This document shows positions 44,258 to 53,061 of a DNA stretch of 64,000 nucleotides, in pieces. Source of the DNA: Alphaproteobacteria bacterium (lineage in GTDB: Bacteria > Pseudomonadota > Alphaproteobacteria > Reyranellales > Reyranellaceae); the NCBI GenBank assembly GCA_019635875.1, contig JAHBYP010000003.1:668444-732443 (forward strand), given 5' to 3'. Both the position numbers and the translations under genes were made by a program. The notes beneath the pieces are model-generated. The model was given only the letters and a program-made list of their open reading frames with translations, ran no database searches and was not told the origin of the DNA. The first letter of the stretch is position 1. Every line of letters starts with the position of its first letter.

Positions 44258-45520
44258 TTAGGCGACCAAATTCAGCGCCAGGTCGAAGGCGTCGAAGTTG
44301 CGCCAGCGTTGCGTCGGGCCGGCGCCGAGCTTGCGGTTGCAGATCAGCGGCACGCCCTGCTCCGACACGCCGCCATGGCTGCGCAGCGGCTCGGTCAGGC
44401 CGGAGAGGTCGTGGCGCGACGCGCTGGTGCCCAGCACCTTGTGGCGGTTCGACACGACGATGATGTCGCCCAGACGATCGGCCGGCAGCTCGAAGCGCTG
44501 GGCGGCGTCTTCGCGGCTCAGCGCCGATTCGATGCCTTCGGTGGCGCGCAGCTTCGCCATCACAACGTCGGCGTTGGCCTCGCGCGGCAGGTAGATCACC
44601 GCGAACGAGCCCAGCGCGCCGTGGTGCACGACGTAGGGATCGGTGATCGGCAGGATCACGCGCGCCTTCGCCTCGCCCAGCCAGCCGTCGAGCAGGTCCT
44701 GCAGGTAAACCACGTCGGGCTGGCCCGCCCTGTCGTGCTTGGCGTTCATGCCGTGATCGGCGGTCAGCACGATGGTGCAGCCCATGGCGTCGAGCTCGTT
44801 CAGGTAGCCGTCCATCATGGCGTAGAAGGCGTTGGCCACCTTCGTGCCCGGCGCGTGCTTGTGCTGGATGTAGTCGGTGGTCGACAGATACATCAGGTCG
44901 GGCCGGTCGCGGCGCATCAGCTCGACGCCGGCGGCGAAGACGAACTCGCTCAGTCCGGCGCTGTAGACGTCGGGCACGGGCATGCCGACCAGCGACAGCA
45001 CGTTGTCGATGCCGTTGGTCGCGACGCTCGCCTGGTCGGCCTTCTCGGAGGAGAAGCTGCAGGCCTTGCCCGGCGCGAGCTCCAGCCCCTTGCCGAGCAG
45101 GCCACGCAGTTTGTCCTTGGCGGTTATCACCGCGATGCGGCAGCCGGCGCGCTGGAAGGCAGGGAACAGCGTCTCGACGCGCAGGAATTTCGGATCGTTC
45201 ATCATCACCTCGTTCCCGCTCTCGGGATCGAGGAAGTAGTTGCCGCTGATGCCGTGCACCGCGGGCGGACGGCCGGTAACGATCGAGAGGTTGTTGGGGT
45301 TGGTGAAGCTCGGCACGACGCAATCGGCGAGCAGGCTGGTGCCCTCGCGCAGGATGCGCGCGAACCATGGCGCCATGCCCGCCTCGACCGCGCGCTCGAT
45401 ATAGCCGGGCTCGGAGCCGTCGACACAGACCACGACGGTGGGTCGCTGCGGCCGGCGGTAGGTGCGGCCGTTGACCGTGATGGTCGTGGTGCCGCCAGCG
45501 GTGAGCGAGTCGGGTGCCAT
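44258..45520 (-). CDS. phnA: Phosphonoacetate hydrolase PhnA
   Basis: A 420-residue enzyme of the alkaline phosphatase superfamily. It has the zinc-ligand Asp in VVCVDGSEPGY (D34), the nucleophilic Thr in VPSFTNPNN (T73), Asp and His in STTDYIQHKH, and Asp-His in LTADHGMNAKHD. The last ligand is in RSHGGVSEQGVPL near the C-terminus. It hydrolyses the C-P bond of phosphonoacetate to acetate and phosphate. It lies 9 bp after phnW. This activity is not phosphate-repressed in known examples but substrate-induced. Confidence 0.93.
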   Translation of the reverse strand: MAPDSLTAGGTTTITVNGRTYRRPQRPTVVVCVDGSEPGYIERAVEAGMAPWFARILREGTSLLADCVVPSFTNPNNLSIVTGRPPAVHGISGNYFLDPESGNEVMMNDPKFLRVETLFPAFQRAGCRIAVITAKDKLRGLLGKGLELAPGKACSFSSEKADQASVATNGIDNVLSLVGMPVPDVYSAGLSEFVFAAGVELMRRDRPDLMYLSTTDYIQHKHAPGTKVANAFYAMMDGYLNELDAMGCTIVLTADHGMNAKHDRAGQPDVVYLQDLLDGWLGEAKARVILPITDPYVVHHGALGSFAVIYLPREANADVVMAKLRATEGIESALSREDAAQRFELPADRLGDIIVVSNRHKVLGTSASRHDLSGLTEPLRSHGGVSEQGVPLICNRKLGAGPTQRWRNFDAFDLALNLVA

Positions 45521-45529
45521 GTCTGTCTC

Positions 45530-46678
45530 CTACTCCGCCGCCAGCGCCGGGCCGCCGTTGCTCACGCGCATCTCGTCCAGGACCTCGCGCACCGCAGCCA
45601 GCGCGCCGTTCATGTGCTCGGCGTTCAGGCGGCCAATGCAGCCCATGCGGAACGACTCCGCCACCGTGAGCTTGCCGGGATAGATCACATAGCCGCGATC
45701 CTTCAGCCCGTCATAGAAACGCTGGAAGACGAAGCGCGGGTCGGTCGGCATGTGGAAGGTGACGATGATCGGCGCCTGCAGCGCGTCGGGCAGCAGGGTG
45801 CGGAAGCCCATGCCGCGCATGCCCTCGATCAGGATCCTGGCATTGCTGCGATAGCGCCCGCCGCGGCCGGCGACGCCGCCCTCCGCCGCGTGCTCCTCGA
45901 TCGCCTTGCCCAGCGCCACGATGACGTGGATTGGCGGCGTGAAGCGGTACTGCCCGGTCCTGGCGAAACCCTCGGCCTGGTCGTGCAGGTCGAGCACCAG
46001 GGTCGTGGCGTTGCCCTTGCACGCAGCCAACGCATCCTTGCGGCAGACGACGAAGCCGAGGCCCGGCACGCCTTCGAGACACTTGTTCGACGAAGCTGCC
46101 AGCGCGTCGTACTGGACCGTTCGCGCGTCGATCTCGATCGCACCGAAGGCGCTCATCGAATCGACCAGCAGGCGGCGGCCCTGCCGCGCGACCAACGCTG
46201 CGGTCTCGCCGATCGGATTGAGGATGCCCGACGTCGTCTCGCAATGGACGGCGAAGACGTGGGTGATCGCCGTGTCGCCGGCCAGCAGCGTCTCGATCGC
46301 GGCGAGATCGGGCGGCGTGTCCTCGGGCGTCTCGTGGGTGACGACGGCGCGGCCGGCGATCTCGGCGATCTTTTTCGCCCGCTGGCCATAGGCGCCGTTG
46401 ATCAGCAACAGCAGCTTGCCCGTCTTCGGCACGAAGGTCGTGATCATCGCCTCGACGGCGAAGGTGCCGCTGCCCTGCACCGGCACGGTGACATGCGTGC
46501 CCTCGGCGCCGGCGAGCTGCACGATGCTGTCGAGGACCATCCTGTTGATGCGGATGAACTCGGCGTCGCGCGAGCCCCAGTCGTGCACCATCGCCTGCTT
46601 CACCGCGGCCGAGGTGGTGAGCGGACCGGGGGTCAGCAGCAGGGGATCGCCGGTTTCGGAAGCGCCGCGCGGGGCCAT
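45530..46678 (-). CDS. phnW: 2-Aminoethylphosphonate-pyruvate transaminase PhnW
   Basis: A 382-residue fold-type I PLP aminotransferase. It begins with the LLTPGPLTTSAAVKQAMVHD block typical of PhnW; VPVQGSGTFAVEAM binds the phosphate, DSMSAFGAIEID supplies the Asp, and the Schiff-base Lys is K199 in ASSNKCLEGVPG. It converts AEP and pyruvate to phosphonoacetaldehyde and alanine. ATG 46678 has AGAGGA 6 bp upstream, so the longer frame starting at 46723 is rejected. First gene of the phnWAY operon, divergent from the LysR gene. Confidence 0.94.
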   Translation of the reverse strand: MAPRGASETGDPLLLTPGPLTTSAAVKQAMVHDWGSRDAEFIRINRMVLDSIVQLAGAEGTHVTVPVQGSGTFAVEAMITTFVPKTGKLLLLINGAYGQRAKKIAEIAGRAVVTHETPEDTPPDLAAIETLLAGDTAITHVFAVHCETTSGILNPIGETAALVARQGRRLLVDSMSAFGAIEIDARTVQYDALAASSNKCLEGVPGLGFVVCRKDALAACKGNATTLVLDLHDQAEGFARTGQYRFTPPIHVIVALGKAIEEHAAEGGVAGRGGRYRSNARILIEGMRGMGFRTLLPDALQAPIIVTFHMPTDPRFVFQRFYDGLKDRGYVIYPGKLTVAESFRMGCIGRLNAEHMNGALAAVREVLDEMRVSNGGPALAAE

Positions 46679-46732
46679 GGAGGTCCTCTCGACTGTCTCG
46701 GGGACAGGATGGCGGCGTGACATCTATCGGTC

Positions 46733-46765
46733 CATTATATATTTTATATCCATCCCATAGGATGG
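46733..46765. promoter_or_regulatory. Candidate LysR operator between phnW and the regulator gene
   Basis: The 96-bp divergent gap contains the only long AT-rich stretch of the region (ATTATATATTTTATAT, 46733-46748), followed by the palindrome CCATCC-CATA-GGATGG (46750-46765). The AT dyad fits a LysR-type binding site; the palindrome overlaps the likely ribosome binding site of the regulator gene, which would allow autorepression. Confidence 0.6.
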
Positions 46766-46774
46766 CTAGATAGA

Positions 46775-47704
46775 TTGAACTTCACCCAGCTGCGCGCCTT
46801 CCACCTCGTGGCCGATGCCGGCGGCTACTCGCCCGCCGCCCGCGCCCAGCGCATCAGCCAGCCCACCCTGTCGGCGCAGGTGCGCGGCCTCGAAAGCGAG
46901 TCCGGCGTGGCGCTGTTCCGCCGCGTCGGCCGGCGCGTCGAGCTCACCGAGGCCGGCCGCCGACTGCACGACGTTGCCCGCCGGCTTTTCGCGGTCTACG
47001 ACGAGGCCGCCGCGACCATCGCCGGCGGCGCGGCGCTGGCGGGCGGGCATCTGCGCGTCGGCGCCGACTCGGCCTATCACGTCATGCCGGCGCTGGCGGA
47101 GATCCGTCGCACGCGACCGGGCTTCACCTTCGCGCTGCGCATCGGCAACTCCGACGCGGTGCTGCGCCAGGTGCTCGACCACGAGACCGATGTCGGCGTG
47201 ATGGCGCGGCCGACCTCCGATCCGCGCCTGGTCTGCCGCCGAATCCGCAAGGATCGTCTGATCCTCTTCGTGCCGCGCCGCCATGCCTGGGCGCGGCTGC
47301 GGCGGGTCGAACTCTCGCGGCTCTCGGCGCAGGACCTCGTGCTGCGCGAGCGCGGCTCGATCACCCGCGAGGTCTTCGAGCAGCGCCTCGCCGAGGCCGA
47401 CGTGCGGCCGGGCGTGCTGGTCGAGGTCGAGAGCCGCGAGGGCGTGCGCGAGGCGGTGGCCGCGGGCTTCGGCATCGGCGTGGTGTTCGAAAGCGAGTTC
47501 GGCGCCGACGCCCGCTTCCGCGCCCTCGACATCGCCGGCGCCGACATGGAGGTCGGCGAGTTCGCGGTCTGCCTCGCCGAGCGGCGGCGCCTCGATCCGG
47601 TGCGCCAGTTCTTCGAGATCGCCGAACAATCTTCCTTCCCCCGGAGGGGGAAGGTGCCCGAAGGGCGGAAGGGGGATGTCGAAGACGGACAGCGGAGTCG
47701 TTGA
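46775..47704 (+). CDS. LysR-family transcriptional regulator of the phnWAY locus, with repeat-encoded tail
   Basis: A 309-residue regulator starting at TTG 46775. The winged helix-turn-helix covers residues 1-60 (FTQLRAFHLVADAGGYSPAA, QPTLSAQVRGLE). The effector-binding domain follows from about residue 90. The last 24 residues ([20 protein letters not shown] and a few more) are translated from a family A repeat and are not native to the family, so the original stop was probably lost or displaced when the repeat arrived. It likely activates phnW in response to AEP or phosphonoacetaldehyde. Confidence 0.88.
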   Translation: MNFTQLRAFHLVADAGGYSPAARAQRISQPTLSAQVRGLESESGVALFRRVGRRVELTEAGRRLHDVARRLFAVYDEAAATIAGGAALAGGHLRVGADSAYHVMPALAEIRRTRPGFTFALRIGNSDAVLRQVLDHETDVGVMARPTSDPRLVCRRIRKDRLILFVPRRHAWARLRRVELSRLSAQDLVLRERGSITREVFEQRLAEADVRPGVLVEVESREGVREAVAAGFGIGVVFESEFGADARFRALDIAGADMEVGEFAVCLAERRRLDPVRQFFEIAEQSSFPRRGKVPEGRKGDVEDGQRSR

Positions 47705-47753
47705 TGCATCCCCCATCCGTCGCTTCGCGCCACCTTCCCCCTCCGGGGGAAGG
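47634..47753. repeat. Family A palindromic repeat, copy 3 (partly coding)
   Basis: A 120-bp copy whose left half is inside the LysR coding frame (stop at 47702-47704). The right half separates it from the convergent flavoprotein gene, which ends at 47763. Confidence 0.95.
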
Positions 47754-47762
47754 GAAGCACAA

Positions 47763-50231
47763 CTACATGCGCGTGCGTTTGCCGTCGGGGTCGTACGGCG
47801 CCTTCAGGGAGACCGTGCAGGCGCAGCGGTCGCCGGCGATGTCGACTTCCCACGTGCCCGATGACAGAAACGCCGCATCGACCGGCTGGCCGTTGTTGTG
47901 CGCGTAGCCCAGCAGCGCGGTGCGGCCCAAGGTGTGGCCGTAGGCGGCCGACGTCGTCTCGCCGGCCGGCTTGCCATCGCGCAGCAGCAGCTCGCCGCTT
48001 TGCGCGATTGGTCCGCCATCGGCCAGCGTAATCGACACGCAGCGGCGTGACAGCGGCTTGCCGCGCAGGCCGCGCAGCGCCTCCTGGCCGATGAACGGCG
48101 TCGCCTTGTCGAGCTTCACCGCGAAGCCCAGCCCCGCCTCGTACGGTGTGTGCTCGGGCGTCAGCTCGCGGCCCCAGGCGCGGTAACCCTTCTCCAACCG
48201 CAGCGATTCGATCGTGTAGTAGCCGGCGTCGATCAGGCCCAGCGCCTCGCCCGCCTCGCGCAGGGTGTCGTAGACCGAGGCCGCCATCTCGACCGGCGTG
48301 TAGAGCTCCCAGCCCAACTCGCCGACATAGGTGCGACGAACCGCCAGCACCGTCGCCAGCCCAACGTCGATGTCTCGGCAGGTGCCGAAGGGGAAGCCGG
48401 CATCGCTGAGATCGGCGCGGCTGACGCGCGTCAGCAGATCGCGCGCCTTCGGGCCCATCACCGAGATCACCGCCCAGGCGCCGGTGACGTCGGTGAGAAC
48501 CGCGTGCGCGTCCTCGGGCATGTGCTTGACCAGCCAGTCGGCGTCGCGCGTCGTCTGCGACGAGCCGGTCACCAGCATGAAGCGGTCGCGCGCCAGGCGC
48601 TGCACCGTGAGATCGGACTCGAAGCCGCCGCGCACGTTGAGCACGCCCGTGTAGACGGACGTGCCGACCGGCACGGCCATGTCGTTGGCGCAGAGATGCT
48701 GCAGCGCCGCCTCGGCGTCGCGGCCCTGCAGCAGCAGCTTGGAGAATGAGCTCTGGTCGAAGATCGCCACGCCCTCGCGCGCCGCGCGATGCTCGCGGGC
48801 GTTTGATGCGAACCAGTTCTGCCGCGCCCAGCCGTAATCCAGCGAAGTCGACTGTCCATCGACAGCGAACCAGTTGGGCCGCTCCCAACCCATCTTCGAG
48901 CCGAACGAGGCGCCCCTCGCCTTCAGCCGGTCGTAGAGCGGCGAGCGGCGCAGCGGACGTGCCGTCTCGAGCTCGCGGTTGGGCCACGGCATCTTGTAGT
49001 GCAGCCCCAGCACCTCGGCGACGCGTGCCTTGAGCCACTGCTCGTTGGCGTTGAAGCGCGCGAAGCGGCGGATGTCGACCGGCCACAGATCGAGCGTCGG
49101 ATCGCCGTTGACGATCCACTCCGCCAGCGCCTTGCCGGCGCCGCCGGCGCTGGCGATGCCCATCGAGTTGAAGCCAGCGGCGACGAAGAAGCTCTTCAGC
49201 TCCGGCGCCTCGCCCAGGATGTAGTTGTTGTCGGCGGTGAAGCTCTCGGGCCCGTTGATGAAGCGCTTGGTGCCGGTCTTCTCCAGCGCGGGCACGCGGA
49301 TCAGCGCGTTCTCCATCAGGATCTGGAACTGGTCCCAGTCGTCGGGCAGCAGCTGGAACTCGAACGGCTCGGGAATGTCGAAGGCCTGCGCCCACGGCTT
49401 GGCCTCGGGCTCGAAGCCGCCCATCAAGAGGCCGCCGACCTCTTCCTTGAAGTAGATGTAGCCATCGGGATCGCGCAGGCAGGGCAGGTCCGGCTGCACG
49501 CCTGCGACGCGCTCGGTGACGATGTACATGTGCTCGCAGGAGAACAGCGGCACGGTGACGCCGACCGCGCGGCCGATCTCGCGCGCCCATTGCCCGCCGC
49601 AGTTCACGACCACGTCGGCAACGATGTCGCCCTTGTCGGTCGACACGCCCGTGGCGCGGCCGTCCTTGACATGGACCCTGGTGACCTTGGTCTGCTCGAA
49701 GATGCGCGCGCCGCCGCGCCGCGCGCCGCGCGCCAGCGCCTGGGTGATGTCGGCGGGATTGGCCTTGCCGTCGCCCGGCAGCCAGGCGGCGCCGACCAGA
49801 TCGTCGGTGCGCATGATGGGATAGAGCTTGCCGGCTTCCGCCGGCGTCAGCAGATCGCAGGTCACGTTCTGCGCCTTGGCCATCGCCGCGACGCGCTTGA
49901 GCAAGGTCATGCGCTCCGGCGTGCGCGCCACGGTGAGGCTGCCGCATTGCTTCCAGCCGGTGGCCAGCCCGGTCTCCTCCTCGAGCCGCGCATAGAGATC
50001 GGTCGAGTAGCGGATCAACCGCGTCATGCTGGGATGGGTGCGCAGCTGGCCGACGAGACCGGCGGCGTGCCAGGTCGTGCCGCTCGACAGCCGGCCCTTC
50101 TCGATCAGCACGACGTCTTTCCAGCCGAGCTGCGTGAGGTGATAGGCCACCGAGCAGCCGACGATGCCGCCACCGATGACGACGACGCGCGCCTGTGTCG
50201 GGAACGCGGGAGGGGTGTCGGTCATGGACAT
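47763..50231 (-). CDS. FAD/tetrahydrofolate dimethylglycine- or sarcosine-dehydrogenase-like protein (second)
   Basis: An 822-residue homologue of the 39570 gene with the same order: DAO domain (VVIGGGIVGCSVAYHLTQLG), TTWHAAGLVGQLR with the putative flavinylation His, FAO_M domain, then GcvT-like folate domain starting after FDQSSFSKLLLQG. It should demethylate a different secondary or tertiary N-methyl amine and make methylene-tetrahydrofolate. It is the last gene of an operon with an iron alcohol dehydrogenase, an aldehyde dehydrogenase and a glutamine-synthetase-like ligase, separated from the dehydrogenase by a family A repeat. Confidence 0.87.
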   Translation of the reverse strand: MSMTDTPPAFPTQARVVVIGGGIVGCSVAYHLTQLGWKDVVLIEKGRLSSGTTWHAAGLVGQLRTHPSMTRLIRYSTDLYARLEEETGLATGWKQCGSLTVARTPERMTLLKRVAAMAKAQNVTCDLLTPAEAGKLYPIMRTDDLVGAAWLPGDGKANPADITQALARGARRGGARIFEQTKVTRVHVKDGRATGVSTDKGDIVADVVVNCGGQWAREIGRAVGVTVPLFSCEHMYIVTERVAGVQPDLPCLRDPDGYIYFKEEVGGLLMGGFEPEAKPWAQAFDIPEPFEFQLLPDDWDQFQILMENALIRVPALEKTGTKRFINGPESFTADNNYILGEAPELKSFFVAAGFNSMGIASAGGAGKALAEWIVNGDPTLDLWPVDIRRFARFNANEQWLKARVAEVLGLHYKMPWPNRELETARPLRRSPLYDRLKARGASFGSKMGWERPNWFAVDGQSTSLDYGWARQNWFASNAREHRAAREGVAIFDQSSFSKLLLQGRDAEAALQHLCANDMAVPVGTSVYTGVLNVRGGFESDLTVQRLARDRFMLVTGSSQTTRDADWLVKHMPEDAHAVLTDVTGAWAVISVMGPKARDLLTRVSRADLSDAGFPFGTCRDIDVGLATVLAVRRTYVGELGWELYTPVEMAASVYDTLREAGEALGLIDAGYYTIESLRLEKGYRAWGRELTPEHTPYEAGLGFAVKLDKATPFIGQEALRGLRGKPLSRRCVSITLADGGPIAQSGELLLRDGKPAGETTSAAYGHTLGRTALLGYAHNNGQPVDAAFLSSGTWEVDIAGDRCACTVSLKAPYDPDGKRTRM

Positions 50232-50240
50232 CCAACTTTA

Positions 50241-50366
50241 CCTTCCCCCGGAGGGAGGAGGTGGCGCGCGCAGCGCGACGGATGGGGGATGTCAAAGACG
50301 AACGCAGGAGGCCGTCTTCGACATCCCCCTTCCGCCCTTCGGGCACCTTCCCCCTCCGGGGGAAGG
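50241..50366. repeat. Family A palindromic repeat, copy 4
   Basis: A 126-bp copy within the amine operon; its left terminal hairpin is degraded (GGAGGGAGGAGG instead of GGAGGGGGAAGG), while the inner arms and right hairpin remain. Confidence 0.93.
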
Positions 50367-50375
50367 TAGAAAAAC

Positions 50376-51542
50376 TTACAACCGCCCATGCAATGCCGCG
50401 TCGTACATCTGGCGCATCTCCGGGACGCCGGCCTGCACCGGGTTGCCGCCGGCGGTGGGGTCGACGGCAGCCATTTCCGAGAACTTGTCGAGCATGTCTT
50501 CCGTCACGCCGAGATCGGCGAAGGTGTGGGGGATCTGCAGCCGCTGGCGCAGCTCCAGCACCCATTGCAGGAAGCCGTCGAAGTCCGCACCCGGCAGTCC
50601 GAGGTATCGCGCCAGCCGCGCGATGCGCTCGGCGATGGCGTCGCGGTTGAACACCAGCACGTAGGGCATCGCCACCGCGTTGGTCAGGCCGTGATGCGTG
50701 TCGAGCACGGCGCCGATCGGATGCGACAGGGAATGGATGGCACCCAGGCCCTTCTGGAAGGCGGTGGAGCCCATCTGCGACGCCGCCAGCATATGCGCGC
50801 GCGCCTCGATGTCGGTGCCGTCGGCGACGGCGCGCTCGAGGTACTCCTTCACCAGCCGCATGCCCTCCACGGCGATGCCGTCGGCATAAGGATGATAGGA
50901 CGGCGCGCAATACGCCTCGAGGCAATGCGCGAAGGCGTCCATGCCGGTCGCTGCCGTGAGATGCGGTGGCAGGCCGACGGTGAGCTCGGGATCGGCGATG
51001 ACGATCTTCGGCATCATCCTCGGATGGAAGATCACCTTCTTGGTATGCGTGGTCTCGTCGGTGATCACGCCGGCGCGGCCGGTCTCCGAGCCGGTGCCGG
51101 CGGTGGTCGGCACGGCGATCACCGGCAGGATCCCGTCAGGATCGGCGCGCGTCCACCAGTCGCCGATATCCTCGAAATCCCACATCGGCCGCTTCTGGCC
51201 GGCCATGAAGGCGATCACCTTGCCGGTGTCGAGACCGCTGCCGCCGCCCCAGGCGATCACGCCGTCATGCTTGCCGGCGCGCAGGGCGGCGACGCCGTCC
51301 TCGACGTTCTGCGCCACCGGGTTGGATTTCAGCTTGGAGAAGATCACCGCCGGTACGCCGGCCTTCTCCAGCGAGACGAAGGCCTCGGCGATCATCGGCA
51401 GGCCGGCCAGCCCAGGATCGGTCACCAGCAGCGGCTTGACGATGCCCACGGCCTTGCAGTGCTCGGCCAATTCCCTGATGCGCCCGGCGCCGAACTTCAC
51501 GGTCGTGGGGTAGCTCCAGTTGCCGACGGGCGACTCTGTCAT
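50376..51542 (-). CDS. Iron-containing (group III) alcohol dehydrogenase
   Basis: A 388-residue dehydrogenase. The NAD-binding loop is WGGGSGLDTGKVIA near residue 100; metal ligands are Asp in DPELTVGLPPHLTAATGMDA, His in AFAHCLEAYCAPSYHP, and His in HSLSHPIGAVLDTHHGLTNA. It oxidises a primary alcohol to an aldehyde or the reverse. Placement just downstream of an aldehyde dehydrogenase suggests the two take an alcohol group to the acid. Confidence 0.9.
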   Translation of the reverse strand: MTESPVGNWSYPTTVKFGAGRIRELAEHCKAVGIVKPLLVTDPGLAGLPMIAEAFVSLEKAGVPAVIFSKLKSNPVAQNVEDGVAALRAGKHDGVIAWGGGSGLDTGKVIAFMAGQKRPMWDFEDIGDWWTRADPDGILPVIAVPTTAGTGSETGRAGVITDETTHTKKVIFHPRMMPKIVIADPELTVGLPPHLTAATGMDAFAHCLEAYCAPSYHPYADGIAVEGMRLVKEYLERAVADGTDIEARAHMLAASQMGSTAFQKGLGAIHSLSHPIGAVLDTHHGLTNAVAMPYVLVFNRDAIAERIARLARYLGLPGADFDGFLQWVLELRQRLQIPHTFADLGVTEDMLDKFSEMAAVDPTAGGNPVQAGVPEMRQMYDAALHGRL

Positions 51543-51575
51543 ATGGCCTCGATGCGATGCGGATCGGTCGCGACC

Positions 51576-52967
51576 TTAGCCGGTCGCGTGCCGGAGATGG
51601 AACGATTTCGGCCGCGTCAGGTAATCGAAACCCAGCCGCGACAAGGTGCAGCCGCGCCCGGTGTCCTTGACCCCGGTCCAGGCCAGCTCGGGATCGAGGT
51701 AGTCGCAGCGGTTCATGAACCAGGTGCCGGTCTCGACCTGATCGCCGATGCGGATGGCGGCCGCCTCGTCGCGCGTCCAGATCGCCGCGGTGAGGCCGTA
51801 CGGACTGTCGTTCATCAGCCTGATCGCCTCCTCGTCGGCGCCGACCTTCATGATGCCGACCACCGGGCCGAAGCTCTCCTCGGTCATCACCCGCATCGAA
51901 TGGTCGACATCGACCAGCACCTGCGGCGCCATGTAGGGCGTGCCCTCGCGATCGGCGGCGAAGCTCTTGGGATCGACCAGCGAGCGCGCGCCCCTGCCCA
52001 CCGCCTCGGCGATCTGCCCGCGCACGAAAGCGGCGGCCGAAGCGCGCACCATCGGCCCCAGCGTGGTTTCGGGATCGAGCGGATCGCCCAGCCTGTATTG
52101 CCTGGTCAGCGCGACGAAGGCATCGACGAAGCGCGGATAGAGCTGCTCGTGCACGTAGATGCGCTCGATGCCACAGCAGCTCTGGCCGGAGTTGAAGAAT
52201 GCGCCGTCGACCAGGTTCTCGACCGCGTGGTCGAAATCACAGTCGGGCCGGACATAGGCCGGATCCTTGCCGCCCAGCTCCAGCCCCAGGCCGATGAAGC
52301 GACCGGCGGCGGCGCGGGTCACCGAGTGGCCGCCTTCCACCGAGCCGGTGAAGCAGACGAAGTCGATGTCGGGCGAGCCGATCAGCCTCTCGGTGTCGGC
52401 GTGCGAGAGGTGCAGCACCTGCAGCAATCCGTCCGGCAGGCCGGCCGCCTTGAAGCCCTCGGCGAATCGTTCGGCCACCAGCGGCGTCTGACTGGAGTGC
52501 TTCAGCAGCACCGCGTTGCCGGCGAGTAGCGCCGGCACCACCGCGTTCACCGCCGTCAGGTATGGGTAGTTCCACGGCGCGATGACGAAGACGAGGCCCA
52601 GCGGGTCCTTGCGGATGAAGCGGGTGAAGCCCGCTTTCTCGGCCGTCGCGACATCGGCCAGTGCCTCGGGCGCGAGGCCCGCCATCGTCGTGGCGCGCTC
52701 CGACAATCCGTTGACCTCGCCTGGCGTATAGCGGATCGGCCGCCCCATCTGCCGCGTCAGCTCCTGCGCGATGCCGTCCCTGCGCGCCTGCATCGCCTCG
52801 ACGAAGCGCCGCACCAGCGCAGCGCGGTCGGCCACGGGTGCGCCGCGCCAGGCGCGTTGCGCGGCCCGTGCGGCCGACACCGCGGACGCGATCTCCGCCG
52901 CACCGGCGAGCGGCCGCGTGGCGACGATGGAGCCGTCGATCGGCGAACGAACTTCAAACGTGGTCAT
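51576..52967 (-). CDS. Aldehyde dehydrogenase family protein
   Basis: A 463-residue NAD(P)-dependent aldehyde dehydrogenase. It has the PWNYPYL motif, FTGSVEGGHSV for the cofactor, the general base in LELGGKDPAYV, and the nucleophilic Cys in NSGQSCCGIERIY. ATG 52967 is used because GGGGA lies just upstream; longer versions would be encoded by a family B repeat. It is part of the amine operon and probably oxidises a glutamylated amino-aldehyde (inference). Confidence 0.9.
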   Translation of the reverse strand: MTTFEVRSPIDGSIVATRPLAGAAEIASAVSAARAAQRAWRGAPVADRAALVRRFVEAMQARRDGIAQELTRQMGRPIRYTPGEVNGLSERATTMAGLAPEALADVATAEKAGFTRFIRKDPLGLVFVIAPWNYPYLTAVNAVVPALLAGNAVLLKHSSQTPLVAERFAEGFKAAGLPDGLLQVLHLSHADTERLIGSPDIDFVCFTGSVEGGHSVTRAAAGRFIGLGLELGGKDPAYVRPDCDFDHAVENLVDGAFFNSGQSCCGIERIYVHEQLYPRFVDAFVALTRQYRLGDPLDPETTLGPMVRASAAAFVRGQIAEAVGRGARSLVDPKSFAADREGTPYMAPQVLVDVDHSMRVMTEESFGPVVGIMKVGADEEAIRLMNDSPYGLTAAIWTRDEAAAIRIGDQVETGTWFMNRCDYLDPELAWTGVKDTGRGCTLSRLGFDYLTRPKSFHLRHATG

Positions 52968-52974
52968 TTTCCCC

Positions 52975-53049
52975 GTCATGCTGAGCGTAGCGAAGCATCT
53001 CGCGGTCTCGGTCACACACCGCCAGATCCTTCGCTTCGCTCAGGATGAC
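52975..53049. repeat. Family B palindromic repeat, copy 5
   Basis: A 75-bp inverted repeat (GTCATGCTGAGCGTAGCGAA and its near mirror) between the glutamine-synthetase-like gene and the aldehyde dehydrogenase gene. Confidence 0.95.
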
Positions 53050-53061
53050 GGGGTGCGTCAA

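Noticed and set aside
47077..50925. 1,282-codon minus-strand frame
   Set aside because: It runs through two repeats and three genes in the wrong phase; its translation is Arg/Ala/Gly-rich without domains.
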